From: Legionella clemsonensis
GTDB taxonomy: Bacteria > Pseudomonadota > Gammaproteobacteria > Legionellales > Legionellaceae
Direction of reading: 5' to 3'
Length of the DNA: 64,000 nucleotides
Assembly: GCF_002240035.1 (NCBI RefSeq)
Contig: NZ_CP016397.1
Location: 1,098,001-1,162,000, forward strand
Notes under the pieces: model-generated
Databases searched by the model: none
The model's input: the letters and a program-made list of their open reading frames with translations, nothing else
What the model was told of the DNA's origin: nothing
Made by a program: the position numbers and the translations under genes
Part shown: positions 1-9,281 of the stretch, in pieces
Position numbering within the stretch: position 1 is the first letter of the stretch
Layout of the letters: the number at the start of each line of letters is the position of its first letter

Positions 1-175
1 ATCATTTTGACATAGATAAATTAAGATAAGGTTAAGAAGTATACAAATAGGATATATTTTGGATTATAGTAGGAGTAGAAATAAATTTGTTTGGTGCTGA
101 TGATTATTTCGCGTCCACTAGTTAGAATTTCAAATCAGCAGCTTCAATGGGTGCGATTGATTATGAGGAGAAATA

Positions 176-1132
176 ATGCATTCAATAAGTGAATGGTGGA
201 TGTGGGTCGCTTTTTTTCTCTTTATCAGTTTAATGTTAGCCATTGATATATTTGTCTTTGGGGGTAAAAAGGCACATCGTGTTTCCACCAGAGAAGCGTT
301 GACGTGGGTAATTGTCTGGGTAACTCTGGCGTTATTATTTAATCTTCTCTTGTGGCTTTATCTGTTAAATACTACGGATGCAGCTACCGCTCATCGACAA
401 GCGTTAGAGTTTTTTACGGGCTATCTAATAGAAGAATCACTTTCAATAGACAATATGTTTATCTTTGTAATGATTTTTAAGTATTTTGCTGTACCCATGG
501 AATATCAAAGACGCGTTTTACTGTTTGGAGTGATAGGTGCAATTGTCATGCGTCTCCTACTCATTTTATTAGGATTGTGGCTGGTTAATCAATTTCATTG
601 GATACTGTATGTATTTGGAGCATTTTTGTTCTTTAGTGGTATTAAGCTTTTTTTTGTGGCTGAAAAAGAGCCTACGCTTGAAAAAAATTGGCTTTTATTT
701 TGGATGCGGAAACACTTAAGAGTTACTGATAATTTTTATAAGGAGCATTTTTTTGTAAAGAAAGATAATTTACTTTATATTACGCCACTATTTTTAGTGT
801 TAGTGCTTATTGAGGCAAGCGATTTAATTTTTGCTCTAGACAGTATTCCGGCAATTTTTGCGATTACGGATGATCCCTTTATTATATTTACTTCAAATAT
901 TTTTGCGATTTTGGGTTTACGGGCTATGTATTTTTTGCTTGCAAATATGGCAGATCGTTTTCATCTTCTGAAATATGGTATTGCACTTATTTTAACGTTT
1001 GTTGGTTTTAAAATGTTAATTGCTTATTGGATTAAATTACCTATTTTTATTTCCTTAGGATTTATCGTTGCTACTTTGATTATGAGTGTTTTGGGTAGTC
1101 TAGTAAGTAAAAAACATCGCAAAAAAATATAA
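176..1132 (+). CDS. alx: TerC/Alx family integral membrane protein
   Basis: A 318-residue protein with about eight or nine hydrophobic segments. It matches the TerC family closely: the acidic membrane motifs GYLIEESLSIDN (about residues 82-93) and LIEASDLIFALDSIPA (about 211-226) are the family hallmarks, and the length equals that of E. coli Alx (about 321). Alx/TerC proteins sit in the inner membrane and are linked to metal export, manganese in the case of Alx; the substrate here is inferred. The start has a clear Shine-Dalgarno (GAGGAG) 6-8 bases upstream. truD follows 11 bases after the stop, so the two are probably cotranscribed. I did not recognise a yybP-ykoY manganese riboswitch in the 175 bases upstream. 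Confidence 0.9.
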   Translation: MHSISEWWMWVAFFLFISLMLAIDIFVFGGKKAHRVSTREALTWVIVWVTLALLFNLLLWLYLLNTTDAATAHRQALEFFTGYLIEESLSIDNMFIFVMIFKYFAVPMEYQRRVLLFGVIGAIVMRLLLILLGLWLVNQFHWILYVFGAFLFFSGIKLFFVAEKEPTLEKNWLLFWMRKHLRVTDNFYKEHFFVKKDNLLYITPLFLVLVLIEASDLIFALDSIPAIFAITDDPFIIFTSNIFAILGLRAMYFLLANMADRFHLLKYGIALILTFVGFKMLIAYWIKLPIFISLGFIVATLIMSVLGSLVSKKHRKKI

Positions 1133-1143
1133 GAGGTATTTTA

Positions 1144-2160
1144 GTGTCAGATTTTAAGCCGCAAGCATTTGCCTATGGTAAACCCAATAGTACCGGCAAC
1201 ATAAAATGTTCTCCTGAGGATTTTAGCGTTCATGAAATACTAGGATTTGATTTAACTGGAGAGGGTGAGCATTTATATTTGCAAATCGAAAAGAAGGGAT
1301 TAAATACTGAAGAGGTGGTCAGGTCACTGGCTCGACGGTTAGTAAAATCGGAAAAAGCGATTTCCTATGCAGGCCTAAAAGATAAAGAGGCAGTAACAAC
1401 CCAGTGGTTTTCAATTCATTGTCCGGGTGAAGTCATTAACGCAGAAACTTTGGAAGGCGAGGGATGGCGCGTGCTACAAGCGAAAAGGCATGCTAAAAAA
1501 CTAAGAACAGGAGCTTTGGCTGCTAACCAATTTACTTTGGTTGTACGTGACCTTACTCACCTTGAAAAGGTTGAAGAGCGTCTGGAGCAAATTTCAGCCA
1601 ATGGTGTGCCCAATTATTTCGGCCCTCAACGCTTTGGTTATGGTAATAATAATTTACTAAAAGCTGAACAGCTGCTGTTAGCTGGCATTCGAGTCAAAAA
1701 TCGTTTTCTTCGTGGTATTTATTATTCAGCGGCTCGTGCTTTTTTATTTAATCAAATTTTGAGTGAACGCGTGCAAGCTAACACCTGGAATAAAGCAATG
1801 GCTGGAGATGTCATGCAGTTAACGGGATCCAACAGTATTTTTTCCATTGAAGAAAGTGATGCTGTTATTGAAAAAAGAGTTGCTGAGTTTGACATTTCTC
1901 CTGCGGCTCCATTATGGGGAAGAGGGGAAGAGCGACTTCAAATGCAGGCATTGGCATTGCAACAAAAAGCGTTATTGCCTTATAACTCTTGGTGTAAAGC
2001 ATTGGAACAACATGGATTGGATCGTGCCTATCGCTCGTTAAGATTGGTTGTTGAGCAAATGAAATGGGACTGGCAGGGTGACAATTTACAGTTATCTTTT
2101 CAATTAACTGCAGGCAGTTATGCAACTGCTGTAATGAGAGAACTAATCGTAATGGATTAA
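1144..2160 (+). CDS. truD: tRNA pseudouridine(13) synthase TruD
   Basis: TruD converts U13 of tRNA-Glu to pseudouridine in the cytosol. The 338-residue product has the usual length for the family. It carries the catalytic motif AGLKDKEAVTTQWFS (Asp about residue 80), the NYFGPQRFG motif (about 157-165) and the RGIYYSAARAFLFN segment of the catalytic core. The start codon is GTG, chosen because AAGAGG lies 7 bases upstream. It is probably in one transcript with the TerC gene before it. Nothing unusual is seen in the reading frame. Confidence 0.95.
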   Translation: MSDFKPQAFAYGKPNSTGNIKCSPEDFSVHEILGFDLTGEGEHLYLQIEKKGLNTEEVVRSLARRLVKSEKAISYAGLKDKEAVTTQWFSIHCPGEVINAETLEGEGWRVLQAKRHAKKLRTGALAANQFTLVVRDLTHLEKVEERLEQISANGVPNYFGPQRFGYGNNNLLKAEQLLLAGIRVKNRFLRGIYYSAARAFLFNQILSERVQANTWNKAMAGDVMQLTGSNSIFSIEESDAVIEKRVAEFDISPAAPLWGRGEERLQMQALALQQKALLPYNSWCKALEQHGLDRAYRSLRLVVEQMKWDWQGDNLQLSFQLTAGSYATAVMRELIVMD

Positions 2161-2374
2161 AAATAGACTTCCTTCCATGCATGGGTTTCAATGTTAGTCA
2201 AAAATGACCCAACTTATTAGAGAGAAATTTTGTGACGATTCCTCAGATCCTGAAAGCCACATAGTTGTTTGAAGGCTCCTCAATAGCGGTTTCATTTCTA
2301 GATTCCGTGCTTTTGTGCGGTATCTAAACAGTAGCTGAGAATTTTCAGTCTCACTGGTACTGTGTGGACGCGGT

Positions 2375-3802
2375 TTAAATGGTTATTGAAGCGCTACTTT
2401 TATCGCAGTCTTCCACAATATTTTCTTTTTCACCCGTATAAGAAGCAAGCATAGCCAAACTGTCATCCCCATTAATCTGTATAAGTTTCCGTTCTTTCTC
2501 TGCCTGGATGGCAAATAAATTTTTCAATTCTTCCAGATAAAGCGGTTTCTTTTCTTCATCCAGTGGGACAACTGCAGTTTGCTCTCCATTAACCGTTACT
2601 TTTAGCGCACCTTCATGAATATCAAACTCAACAGGGCATAACTGATAGTTAGGAGGCATTTGAGCAGATAAAGTACTAGAATCGACAAACTTTAATTCAA
2701 CGCCGTTAATAACACGATGCCCATTAGCTAATAAAATACCATTTAAATGTTCTGGATTGCTGCGACCTGAATAAAGTTGAGCAAGCAAAATTCCTGTTTT
2801 ATACACTAATTTCCATCCCAGATCGGCAGATAAACCAGTGACTAATCCAAGTCCTTGTCCGGCAATATTACCCGCAGTACCTAATATCCAGGCTAAGCTT
2901 ACGCCGCAGTAAGTATTTAAAATACGTCCGGCATAGGTTGGTACCAGTAATGAAACCCCTACCCCAGCGGATGGTCCCATCAGTAATACTAGTCCGCTGC
3001 CTAAAACTGCAGTCAATTTGTAGTGAACTGGCAGTAATTTAGAAGATTCGCCAACCATCTTTCCCAATAAGAAACCCATGGTATATCCTGTAAACTCTAA
3101 AGGCTTACCCATTAATGGCATCATCACTTTTGTTATCGGGAAATTTGTCAGGTATTTTTCATGTAAAGCATTACAGCTTTTCGTGACGAAATGTAAAAAA
3201 TCATCCCATTGCTTTTCAGTAAATTTCTGTGAGAGCTGAGCATTAATTGCTTCGAAGCGTCCTCGCTCCAACAGGTAACGTTTTGTGGCTAATAGACAAC
3301 AGGCCTTGGTTTCTTCATCCAGATAATTGGTTGAAGTAATCCCCATGGCTTCATACATCAGTTGCTCTAAAACAGCGTTTTCACCAGAACATACTGCATA
3401 AGTTTCATCAATCTGTGCTTTAACACTGAGACAAACTGTCACGAGGACACATAACGCAGTATGATATTTAGCGACAAGTTCCTTTACTGATGGCGACTCC
3501 TCAAGTGTTTTATTGATGGTATCTCCTGGTTCCATTTCATCTTTTGATAATTCGCTTTTGATAAAATGTTGTAATTTTTCCGGGGTAATTTTATCCGTTA
3601 AAAGGTCACCTTTTAATGCCTCAAGCCATTTTTCAATAAGACTAATTTGTTTGTTGCGAGCTTTAATATCTTTTGCACCAAAGAAACGACTGATGCGATA
3701 AGGTTGTTTGCTTTCATCAAGAGTAACATTAGCACGCTCCTGATAATTGATGCGTATAGTTTGTAATTTAGTGATGAATTCATCAGATAGTACGAAGAGC
3801 AT
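2375..3802 (-). CDS. hypothetical membrane-associated protein, effector-like
   Basis: I do not recognise a family. The product is 475 residues from the ATG at 3802, preferred over the upstream GTG at 3814 because GAGGTG lies about 6 bases before it. Residues 1-235 are mostly helical and charged. Residues about 240-345 form a Gly/Leu-rich hydrophobic stretch (for example GSGLVLLMGPSAGVGVSLL) with several possible membrane hairpins. The last 130 residues are soluble and end in a short acidic then Ser-rich tail (ENIVEDCDKSSASITI). That build, monocistronic and flanked by unrelated genes, is common among Legionella Dot/Icm substrates, but translocation is inference only. Confidence 0.6.
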   Translation of the reverse strand: MLFVLSDEFITKLQTIRINYQERANVTLDESKQPYRISRFFGAKDIKARNKQISLIEKWLEALKGDLLTDKITPEKLQHFIKSELSKDEMEPGDTINKTLEESPSVKELVAKYHTALCVLVTVCLSVKAQIDETYAVCSGENAVLEQLMYEAMGITSTNYLDEETKACCLLATKRYLLERGRFEAINAQLSQKFTEKQWDDFLHFVTKSCNALHEKYLTNFPITKVMMPLMGKPLEFTGYTMGFLLGKMVGESSKLLPVHYKLTAVLGSGLVLLMGPSAGVGVSLLVPTYAGRILNTYCGVSLAWILGTAGNIAGQGLGLVTGLSADLGWKLVYKTGILLAQLYSGRSNPEHLNGILLANGHRVINGVELKFVDSSTLSAQMPPNYQLCPVEFDIHEGALKVTVNGEQTAVVPLDEEKKPLYLEELKNLFAIQAEKERKLIQINGDDSLAMLASYTGEKENIVEDCDKSSASITI

Positions 3803-4090
3803 GGTGCACCTCACGTCCTGTTAAAATATCGTCCTAATTTTTTATATTACGGATTCTCTGATTAAATGCAATCTTAAGTGGTTAAATTTTTACTTTACAC
3901 CAGTCGTAATCGAGTTAATGCATTGCGGCACTGATATCTATTTACGTTATAAAATCGCGGAATGTGGGTGATAGTGTAAAAACAGATAGTTACGTAACAA
4001 AATATTATTGACTCTTCTAATTAACCAATTGAAAAACTGATGATATAGTGGCTTATATATTGGTAAAAAGTATTATTTTTCAGGGCTGGT

Positions 4091-4939
4091 ATGACATCAA
4101 TTAAGCATTTTATCAAGTTACTTAGACTCTCTCACTGGACTAAGGCAGCTTTTGTTTTACTTGGTGTTTTTTACGCAGGCTCCGTTGAATATCTTCCGGA
4201 TGCTTTATTAGCTGCACTTGCTTTTTGTTTAATTGCAAGCGCGGTTTATATTTACAATGATTTTCAAGATCGCGAAGAAGATCGTCTGCATCCACAGAAA
4301 TGTGATCGACCATTAGCATCAGGTGAAGTATCCGTAGATTTTGCCGTAGGCATGTTAGCTTTTCTTTTAATTGGAGGTTTATTATTAGGTTGGTCTATCT
4401 CAAGCAATCTGGCAGCATTACTGGGCATGTATTTATTAATAAATCTAGCCTACAATCATTTGCTAAAAAATGTACCTATTCTTGATGTATTATGTATCGC
4501 CAGTGGGTTTTTATTAAGAGTTTTAGCGGGAACTATTGGTATAGGATTACCTATTTCATGGTGGTTGGCTTTTACAGCCACTCTAATCAGTTTATTTATT
4601 GCATTATGTAAACGTCGCCTGGAAAAACAGTTGGGGCTGCATTATTCAACGCGTGCAGTTTTAAAAAAATACTCTTCTCATTTACTTGATCTTCTAATAG
4701 TGATCACTGCGATAGCAAGTTTTGCCGCCTATTTTTTTTATACCATTTACGCACGTGATGAATCATTTTATTTTCTGCTAACTCTTCCTTTCGCTGCGAT
4801 AGGTATATGGCGTTTCGCTTGGCTGACTACGCGAAATCCAAAAAATGATGATCCGGTTTCACTCTTTTTTAATGATAATTTATCGCGTTTTAATTTATTT
4901 TGTTTTCTGATATTAACCTTTATTGCTCTAATTAATTAA
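4091..4939 (+). CDS. UbiA-family prenyltransferase, decaprenyl-phosphate phosphoribosyltransferase-like
   Basis: A 282-residue polytopic protein of the UbiA superfamily. The first Asp-rich motif is N56-D57-x-x-D60-x-x-x-D64, followed by Pro and a CDRPLASGEV segment. This form is typical of decaprenyl-phosphate 5-phosphoribosyltransferase (mycobacterial Rv3806c type) rather than quinone-forming UbiA. Such enzymes move phosphoribose from PRPP to a polyprenyl phosphate, the first step to lipid-linked D-arabinofuranose. The next gene begins on the base after this stop codon and resembles AftB, which is also the neighbour in mycobacteria; this supports the reading. The substrate is inferred. No DprE1/DprE2 pair was recognised in the window, so epimerisation to arabinose would need genes elsewhere. 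Confidence 0.75.
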   Translation: MTSIKHFIKLLRLSHWTKAAFVLLGVFYAGSVEYLPDALLAALAFCLIASAVYIYNDFQDREEDRLHPQKCDRPLASGEVSVDFAVGMLAFLLIGGLLLGWSISSNLAALLGMYLLINLAYNHLLKNVPILDVLCIASGFLLRVLAGTIGIGLPISWWLAFTATLISLFIALCKRRLEKQLGLHYSTRAVLKKYSSHLLDLLIVITAIASFAAYFFYTIYARDESFYFLLTLPFAAIGIWRFAWLTTRNPKNDDPVSLFFNDNLSRFNLFCFLILTFIALIN

Positions 4940-6448
4940 ATGATAAAAAAAGCAGGTTTATTTATCGCTTTATTTGTTGGTTTTGGCTATTTGTTGGTTT
5001 TACAAACCAAGGCAGTCTGGCCTTTCACAATTGATGATATGTATATCTCACTTCGCTATGCCAGACACTGGGTAGAAGGGCATGGTTTGCTATGGAATAT
5101 TGCTGAAGAACCTGTGGAAGGTTATTCAAATTTTAGTTTTGTTGTCTTTGCAGCAATAGCCCTTCAATTAAATATTGAGCCAGTGATTGTCCTTAAAAGT
5201 TTAGGCGTGGCAGGACTTTTTTTAAGTACACTAAGCCTTTATTTTCTCTCCCGTTTTTGGTTTAAGCCATGGATTGCCTGCCTTCCCTGTGTGTGGTTAT
5301 TACTTTACAAAGGAGAAATTCTTTGGAGTGTAAGTGGGTTGGAAACAACAGTGTATCAGGCACTTATCTGTTCCTCATTGTTTTTTTTATTTCGTGGGAT
5401 GGGTTACCAACTATTTCCCAAGAGGCGAGGTCAGTCAAACTGGAGTTATTGGATTGTGGCCAGTATGCTATTAGCACTGGCAGGTCTCACCAGACCAGAA
5501 GCACCAGCATTAATGCTGACGTTTTATGGATTAGCTCTCTTTGATAAACCTGAAACCAATATCCGCAATTATTATTATGGGTTATTTCTGGGCGGTCTCA
5601 CTCTTGCAGTGTTATTTTTATCTTATTTTTTTTGGCGATGGCAATATTATGGTCGTCTATTCCCTAATGCGGTTTATTGTAAAGGATTTAGGAGCTTCTC
5701 TTTTGTACTGAGTATGGAATACCTCAGCCTTATTTGGCCTTTTTTATTAATTGCATTGCCTGCTTTATTAAAAGCCAAAGACAAACGGTATTATTTTTTA
5801 TGGTTACCTTCTCTTGTCTATTTAGTATTATTTTTCGGGGCAGATCCTGTAGTAGCTTTTGCAAATCGCTTATTTTTGCCTGTTTTTATTCTGCTTTTGC
5901 CACTTACACTGCAGGGGATGAAGTATTCTATCTCCTATTTTACTCCAGGGAACGACAACTTAGGATCCTTTTATTTAACAATGGCGGCCTTTCTTTTTGC
6001 TTTCTTGTTCATTCCGAAAATGACGCTAGCTCATTATCGATATTTCACTATAAATCCTCAGGCAGGAATTAAACTTCGGCAGGAAGTAGTTGCCTGGTTA
6101 GAGAAGTATGTTCAGCCGGATAGTCGCGTCGTTCTAGCGGATAGTGGTTTAATTCCCTATGTCAGCTCTTTAAATTTTATCGACTCCTACTGTTTAAATA
6201 ATAAAAAAATGACCGCCTTATCAACGGAAAATAGGTATTTATGGCTATGTGATCAAGTGATGAAAAGTCAACCCGAAGTCATCATCTTAACCTCTTTAAA
6301 GATAGACGATAGAATCATTTATACCCCCGCCGATTTGTGTCTCAAACAAGCTTTAAAAGTAGATAAACGATATAAATTTAGAACGTATTTTAAATCCGAT
6401 AGTCAAAAATCCTCCTATCGCTATGAAATCTATACCCTATTAAATTGA
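4940..6448 (+). CDS. GT-C type membrane glycosyltransferase, AftB-like
   Basis: A 502-residue protein with about nine to eleven membrane segments and a soluble C-terminal domain from about residue 375. Near the N-terminus it has I-D32-D33-MYISLRYARHWVEGHGLLWN followed by P-V-E60-GYSNF. This DD...YA...G.GL...EGY.N signature is that of the AftB/Rv3805c-like GT-C arabinosyltransferases and their relatives, where the Asp pair is the presumed catalytic base or metal site. Such enzymes use polyprenyl-phosphate sugars on the periplasmic side. The ATG directly follows the stop of the UbiA-like gene, indicating translational coupling. Acceptor (LPS, pilin, other) is unknown. The sugar could be Araf, Ribf or another furanose. 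Confidence 0.7.
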   Translation: MIKKAGLFIALFVGFGYLLVLQTKAVWPFTIDDMYISLRYARHWVEGHGLLWNIAEEPVEGYSNFSFVVFAAIALQLNIEPVIVLKSLGVAGLFLSTLSLYFLSRFWFKPWIACLPCVWLLLYKGEILWSVSGLETTVYQALICSSLFFLFRGMGYQLFPKRRGQSNWSYWIVASMLLALAGLTRPEAPALMLTFYGLALFDKPETNIRNYYYGLFLGGLTLAVLFLSYFFWRWQYYGRLFPNAVYCKGFRSFSFVLSMEYLSLIWPFLLIALPALLKAKDKRYYFLWLPSLVYLVLFFGADPVVAFANRLFLPVFILLLPLTLQGMKYSISYFTPGNDNLGSFYLTMAAFLFAFLFIPKMTLAHYRYFTINPQAGIKLRQEVVAWLEKYVQPDSRVVLADSGLIPYVSSLNFIDSYCLNNKKMTALSTENRYLWLCDQVMKSQPEVIILTSLKIDDRIIYTPADLCLKQALKVDKRYKFRTYFKSDSQKSSYRYEIYTLLN

Positions 6449-6513
6449 AGCTGTAGTAAGATAAGGCACTATTTATCTGGATTGAATCTTGCTCAGCTAA
6501 AGGATTTGTTTAT

Positions 6514-8394
6514 ATGCAGAGATTTGTTTATTTTTTTAAAAAGTTGTATAAAAAACTTCCTGTTATTGCTTTTGACATGCTGGCTATTCCACTAGCCTGG
6601 TATTTGGCATACTGGTTGCGTTATAACTTGCAGCCTTTTCCTCGCGATTTGACAAGCTCCTATTCGTTGATGTCATTGTTGATTTTGGCGTTAATCCAAA
6701 CGGGATCTTATTACTATTTTAAAGTCTATCGCGGCTTGTGGTGCTTTTCTTCATTAAACGATGTGGCAAGAATTATTAAGGCCACTGCCTTTGCTACCGT
6801 TCTTTCTGTTTTGGTTCTTTATTTTACCTCTTTGCTGCAACATATTCCTCGTTCTGTATTTCCTTTATATGATTTAACGTTAATCACTTTTCTGTGTGGA
6901 GGAAGATTACTTCTGCGTTCCTATTGGGATTGGAAAGGAAAGGGGAAATCGTTAGAAAGCAAACGGGTTTTAATTATAGGTGCAGGTAGAGCTGGAGAGG
7001 GGCTGGTTCGTGACTTGAAACGTACTAAATCTTATCTTCCCATTGGTTTTATTGATGATAATTTAGGAAAAAGAGGTTTAGAGGTTCACGGCGTTCCTGT
7101 TTTAGGTACAACTCGGGATTTACTTAATTTAGTAGGTGAACATAGTATTGATCTTATTTTTATTGCTATACCTTCAGCTCGTTCAGCAGCGATGCGTCGC
7201 ATAGTAAATCATTGTGAAGCGTGTAAAATTCCTTTTCGCACATTGCCTAGTCTTTCAGCATTAGCTGCAGGGCGGGTGGAAGTAGACGCATTACGAGAAG
7301 TGAATATCGAAGATCTCCTGGGAAGAGATCAGGTTCAGTTGGATTGGCAGAAAATAGCATCGAGCATTCAAGACAAACGTATTGTAGTAACAGGTGGTGG
7401 CGGTTCAATTGGTTCTGAATTGTGTCGCCAGATTATGCTGCTGCAACCTCAAAAGTTATTAATTATAGATAATTCGGAATTTAACCTCTATAAAATCGAG
7501 CTTGAGTTAAGTAAAAAATTCCCGGATATTGCGTTTGAGTTAGCATTAATTTCTGTCACCGATATAACTGCAGTGGACTTCTTGTTTCATCAATTTAAGC
7601 CTCAAATTGTTTTTCATGCGGCGGCTTATAAACATGTGCCGATGTTAGAAGAACAGGTTCGTGTTGCTGTGCAAAATAATGTAATTGGCACTCAGGTAGT
7701 TGCAGAAGCAAGTGTGGCTGTTGGTGTTGAAAAATTTATTTTAATTTCAACCGATAAAGCAGTTAATCCCACCAATGTAATGGGTACAACCAAGCGAGTG
7801 GCTGAAATTTACTGCCAAAATTTAAACGAGCGTGTCGATACACAATTTATTACTGTCCGTTTTGGTAATGTACTGGGCTCTGCAGGAAGCGTTGTTCCTT
7901 TATTCCAAAAACAAATACAAGCCGGCGGGCCCATAACAGTCACTCATCCGGATATTCAACGTTATTTTATGACTATTCCTGAAGCCTGCCAATTGATTCT
8001 GCAAGCAATGGTTAATGGCATAGGGGGTGAAATTTTCGTTCTTGATATGGGTGAACCTATTAAAATTAGCTATCTTGCTGATCAGATGATCCGTTTATCT
8101 GGCAAAGAACCCGGTAAAGATATCGCTATTGAATACACTGGATTAAGGCCAGGGGAAAAGCTCTTTGAAGAATTATTTCATGCCTCTGAACAATTGGTAC
8201 AAACCTCCCACGAAAAATTGTTTAAAGCCAGATTTCGCCATTTGGAGTGGACGGAATTAACGCAAACAATTCGATTATTAAATAGGGCGTGTACAATGCA
8301 TAATAATTCAGAGCTTTATATTCTATTGAAAAGTTTAGTACCTGAATTTAATTCGCAAACTGAAAGCCTCGCGATTGTGAATGCCTTGGAATAG
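6514..8394 (+). CDS. membrane-anchored nucleotide-sugar 4,6-dehydratase (FlaA1/PglF/WbpM type)
   Basis: A 626-residue protein with four N-terminal membrane helices (about 20-130), a CoA/NAD-binding-like Rossmann unit (VLIIGAGRAGEG, about 150-161) and a C-terminal extended-SDR domain (RIVVTGGGGSIGSELCRQ, about 288-305). The catalytic region reads STDKAVNPTNVMGTTKR, the long-form dehydratase variant in which the usual Tyr is Met. These inner-membrane enzymes act on UDP-GlcNAc-type sugars and feed O-antigen, capsule or protein glycosylation pathways. It lies 65 bases downstream of the GT-C gene, in line with a glycan-assembly cluster. Exact substrate is not visible from sequence. Confidence 0.9.
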   Translation: MQRFVYFFKKLYKKLPVIAFDMLAIPLAWYLAYWLRYNLQPFPRDLTSSYSLMSLLILALIQTGSYYYFKVYRGLWCFSSLNDVARIIKATAFATVLSVLVLYFTSLLQHIPRSVFPLYDLTLITFLCGGRLLLRSYWDWKGKGKSLESKRVLIIGAGRAGEGLVRDLKRTKSYLPIGFIDDNLGKRGLEVHGVPVLGTTRDLLNLVGEHSIDLIFIAIPSARSAAMRRIVNHCEACKIPFRTLPSLSALAAGRVEVDALREVNIEDLLGRDQVQLDWQKIASSIQDKRIVVTGGGGSIGSELCRQIMLLQPQKLLIIDNSEFNLYKIELELSKKFPDIAFELALISVTDITAVDFLFHQFKPQIVFHAAAYKHVPMLEEQVRVAVQNNVIGTQVVAEASVAVGVEKFILISTDKAVNPTNVMGTTKRVAEIYCQNLNERVDTQFITVRFGNVLGSAGSVVPLFQKQIQAGGPITVTHPDIQRYFMTIPEACQLILQAMVNGIGGEIFVLDMGEPIKISYLADQMIRLSGKEPGKDIAIEYTGLRPGEKLFEELFHASEQLVQTSHEKLFKARFRHLEWTELTQTIRLLNRACTMHNNSELYILLKSLVPEFNSQTESLAIVNALE

Positions 8395-8442
8395 ATTACT
8401 TTCGTTTCTTGTCATAGAACAATATAAACAAGCAGGTAGCCA

Positions 8443-9129
8443 ATGAATTTTCCCTATGCTCTTGTCGATTTAACGCATACACTGACAGCGTCAATTCCCT
8501 GTTGGGAGGGCACTTGTGGATTTCAACATCACAATGTACATGATTATGAAGCGGGTTTGGATATTTCATTTCGTGTGCAACGCCTTGATATGGATGCAGG
8601 TATAGGTACACATGTCGATGCTCCCGCTCATTGTATCAAGGGAGGTAAAACTATAGCAGACTTGGATTTAAATAAATTGCTATCTCCATGTATCGTTATT
8701 GATGTTACCGGTGTCGCGAACGCCAATTATATTGTGAGTCCTAAGGACATTTTAGCGTTTGAAGCTGCTTATAGTGAAATAACTGCGGGTTCTTTTGTTA
8801 TTGTCAGAACCGGGTGGGACAAATATTGGGGTAATCCTCATAAATATCGCAATAATTATAATTTTCCCTGTATCGCGGCAGAGACTGCTGAGTTACTCTT
8901 GCAGCGTAAAATCACAGGATTGGGGATAGATACACTTTCTCCTGATAGACCCGATACAGGATACCCGGTTCATCGCATGCTTTTAGGGGCGGGAAAATAC
9001 ATCGTTGAAAATATAGCGAATGCAAAATCGCTCCCAGCAATAGGAAGTTATATTTTGGTTTTACCTATCAAAATAAAGGGGGGTACTGAAGCCCCTGTTC
9101 GTTTAATTGCTTTATTAAAAAAGAAATGA
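8443..9129 (+). CDS. cyclase-family metal-dependent hydrolase (kynurenine formamidase-like)
   Basis: A 228-residue protein of the cyclase/KynB family. The metal-binding motif appears as GIGTHVDAPAHC (about residues 56-67), with a DLTHTLTASIPCWEG N-terminus, GLGIDTLSPD (about 164-173) and a C-terminal PIKIKGGTEAPVRLIALL, all typical. KynB hydrolyses N-formylkynurenine to kynurenine; other members open cyclic amides or imides. A kynurenine 3-monooxygenase lies about 34 kb away, which makes a kynurenine role possible but unproven. The start has AGGTAG 6 bases upstream. It sits 48 bases after the dehydratase gene and could share its transcript. Confidence 0.8.
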   Translation: MNFPYALVDLTHTLTASIPCWEGTCGFQHHNVHDYEAGLDISFRVQRLDMDAGIGTHVDAPAHCIKGGKTIADLDLNKLLSPCIVIDVTGVANANYIVSPKDILAFEAAYSEITAGSFVIVRTGWDKYWGNPHKYRNNYNFPCIAAETAELLLQRKITGLGIDTLSPDRPDTGYPVHRMLLGAGKYIVENIANAKSLPAIGSYILVLPIKIKGGTEAPVRLIALLKKK

Positions 9130-9184
9130 AAAAATTTAATGGCATATAGTCAGGGAATTCGATGAATTTTTGTCATCAGTCATT

Positions 9185-9200
9185 GTAAAGGAATGCTAAA
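9185..9200 (+). promoter_or_regulatory. possible CpxR-like tandem half-sites
   Basis: GTAAA, six bases, then CTAAA, about 80 bases before the start of the kinase-like gene at 9282. L. pneumophila CpxR is reported to bind GTAAA-N6-GTAAA-type repeats before many dot/icm and effector genes. The second half-site differs at its first base, so this is only suggestive. Confidence 0.22.
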
Positions 9201-9281
9201 ATTCGTTGTTTTTGTAATTTTATAGATCAAATTGGTTTATTATTGATTAACTTGGGAAGGAGATTAATCAGGAGATAAATC

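Noticed and set aside
1-175. yybP-ykoY manganese riboswitch before the Alx-like gene
   Set aside because: I could not find the conserved core elements by eye.
2299-2326. Imperfect hairpin TAGATTCCG/CGGTATCTA after truD as a terminator
   Set aside because: One mismatch and no T-run; too weak to call.
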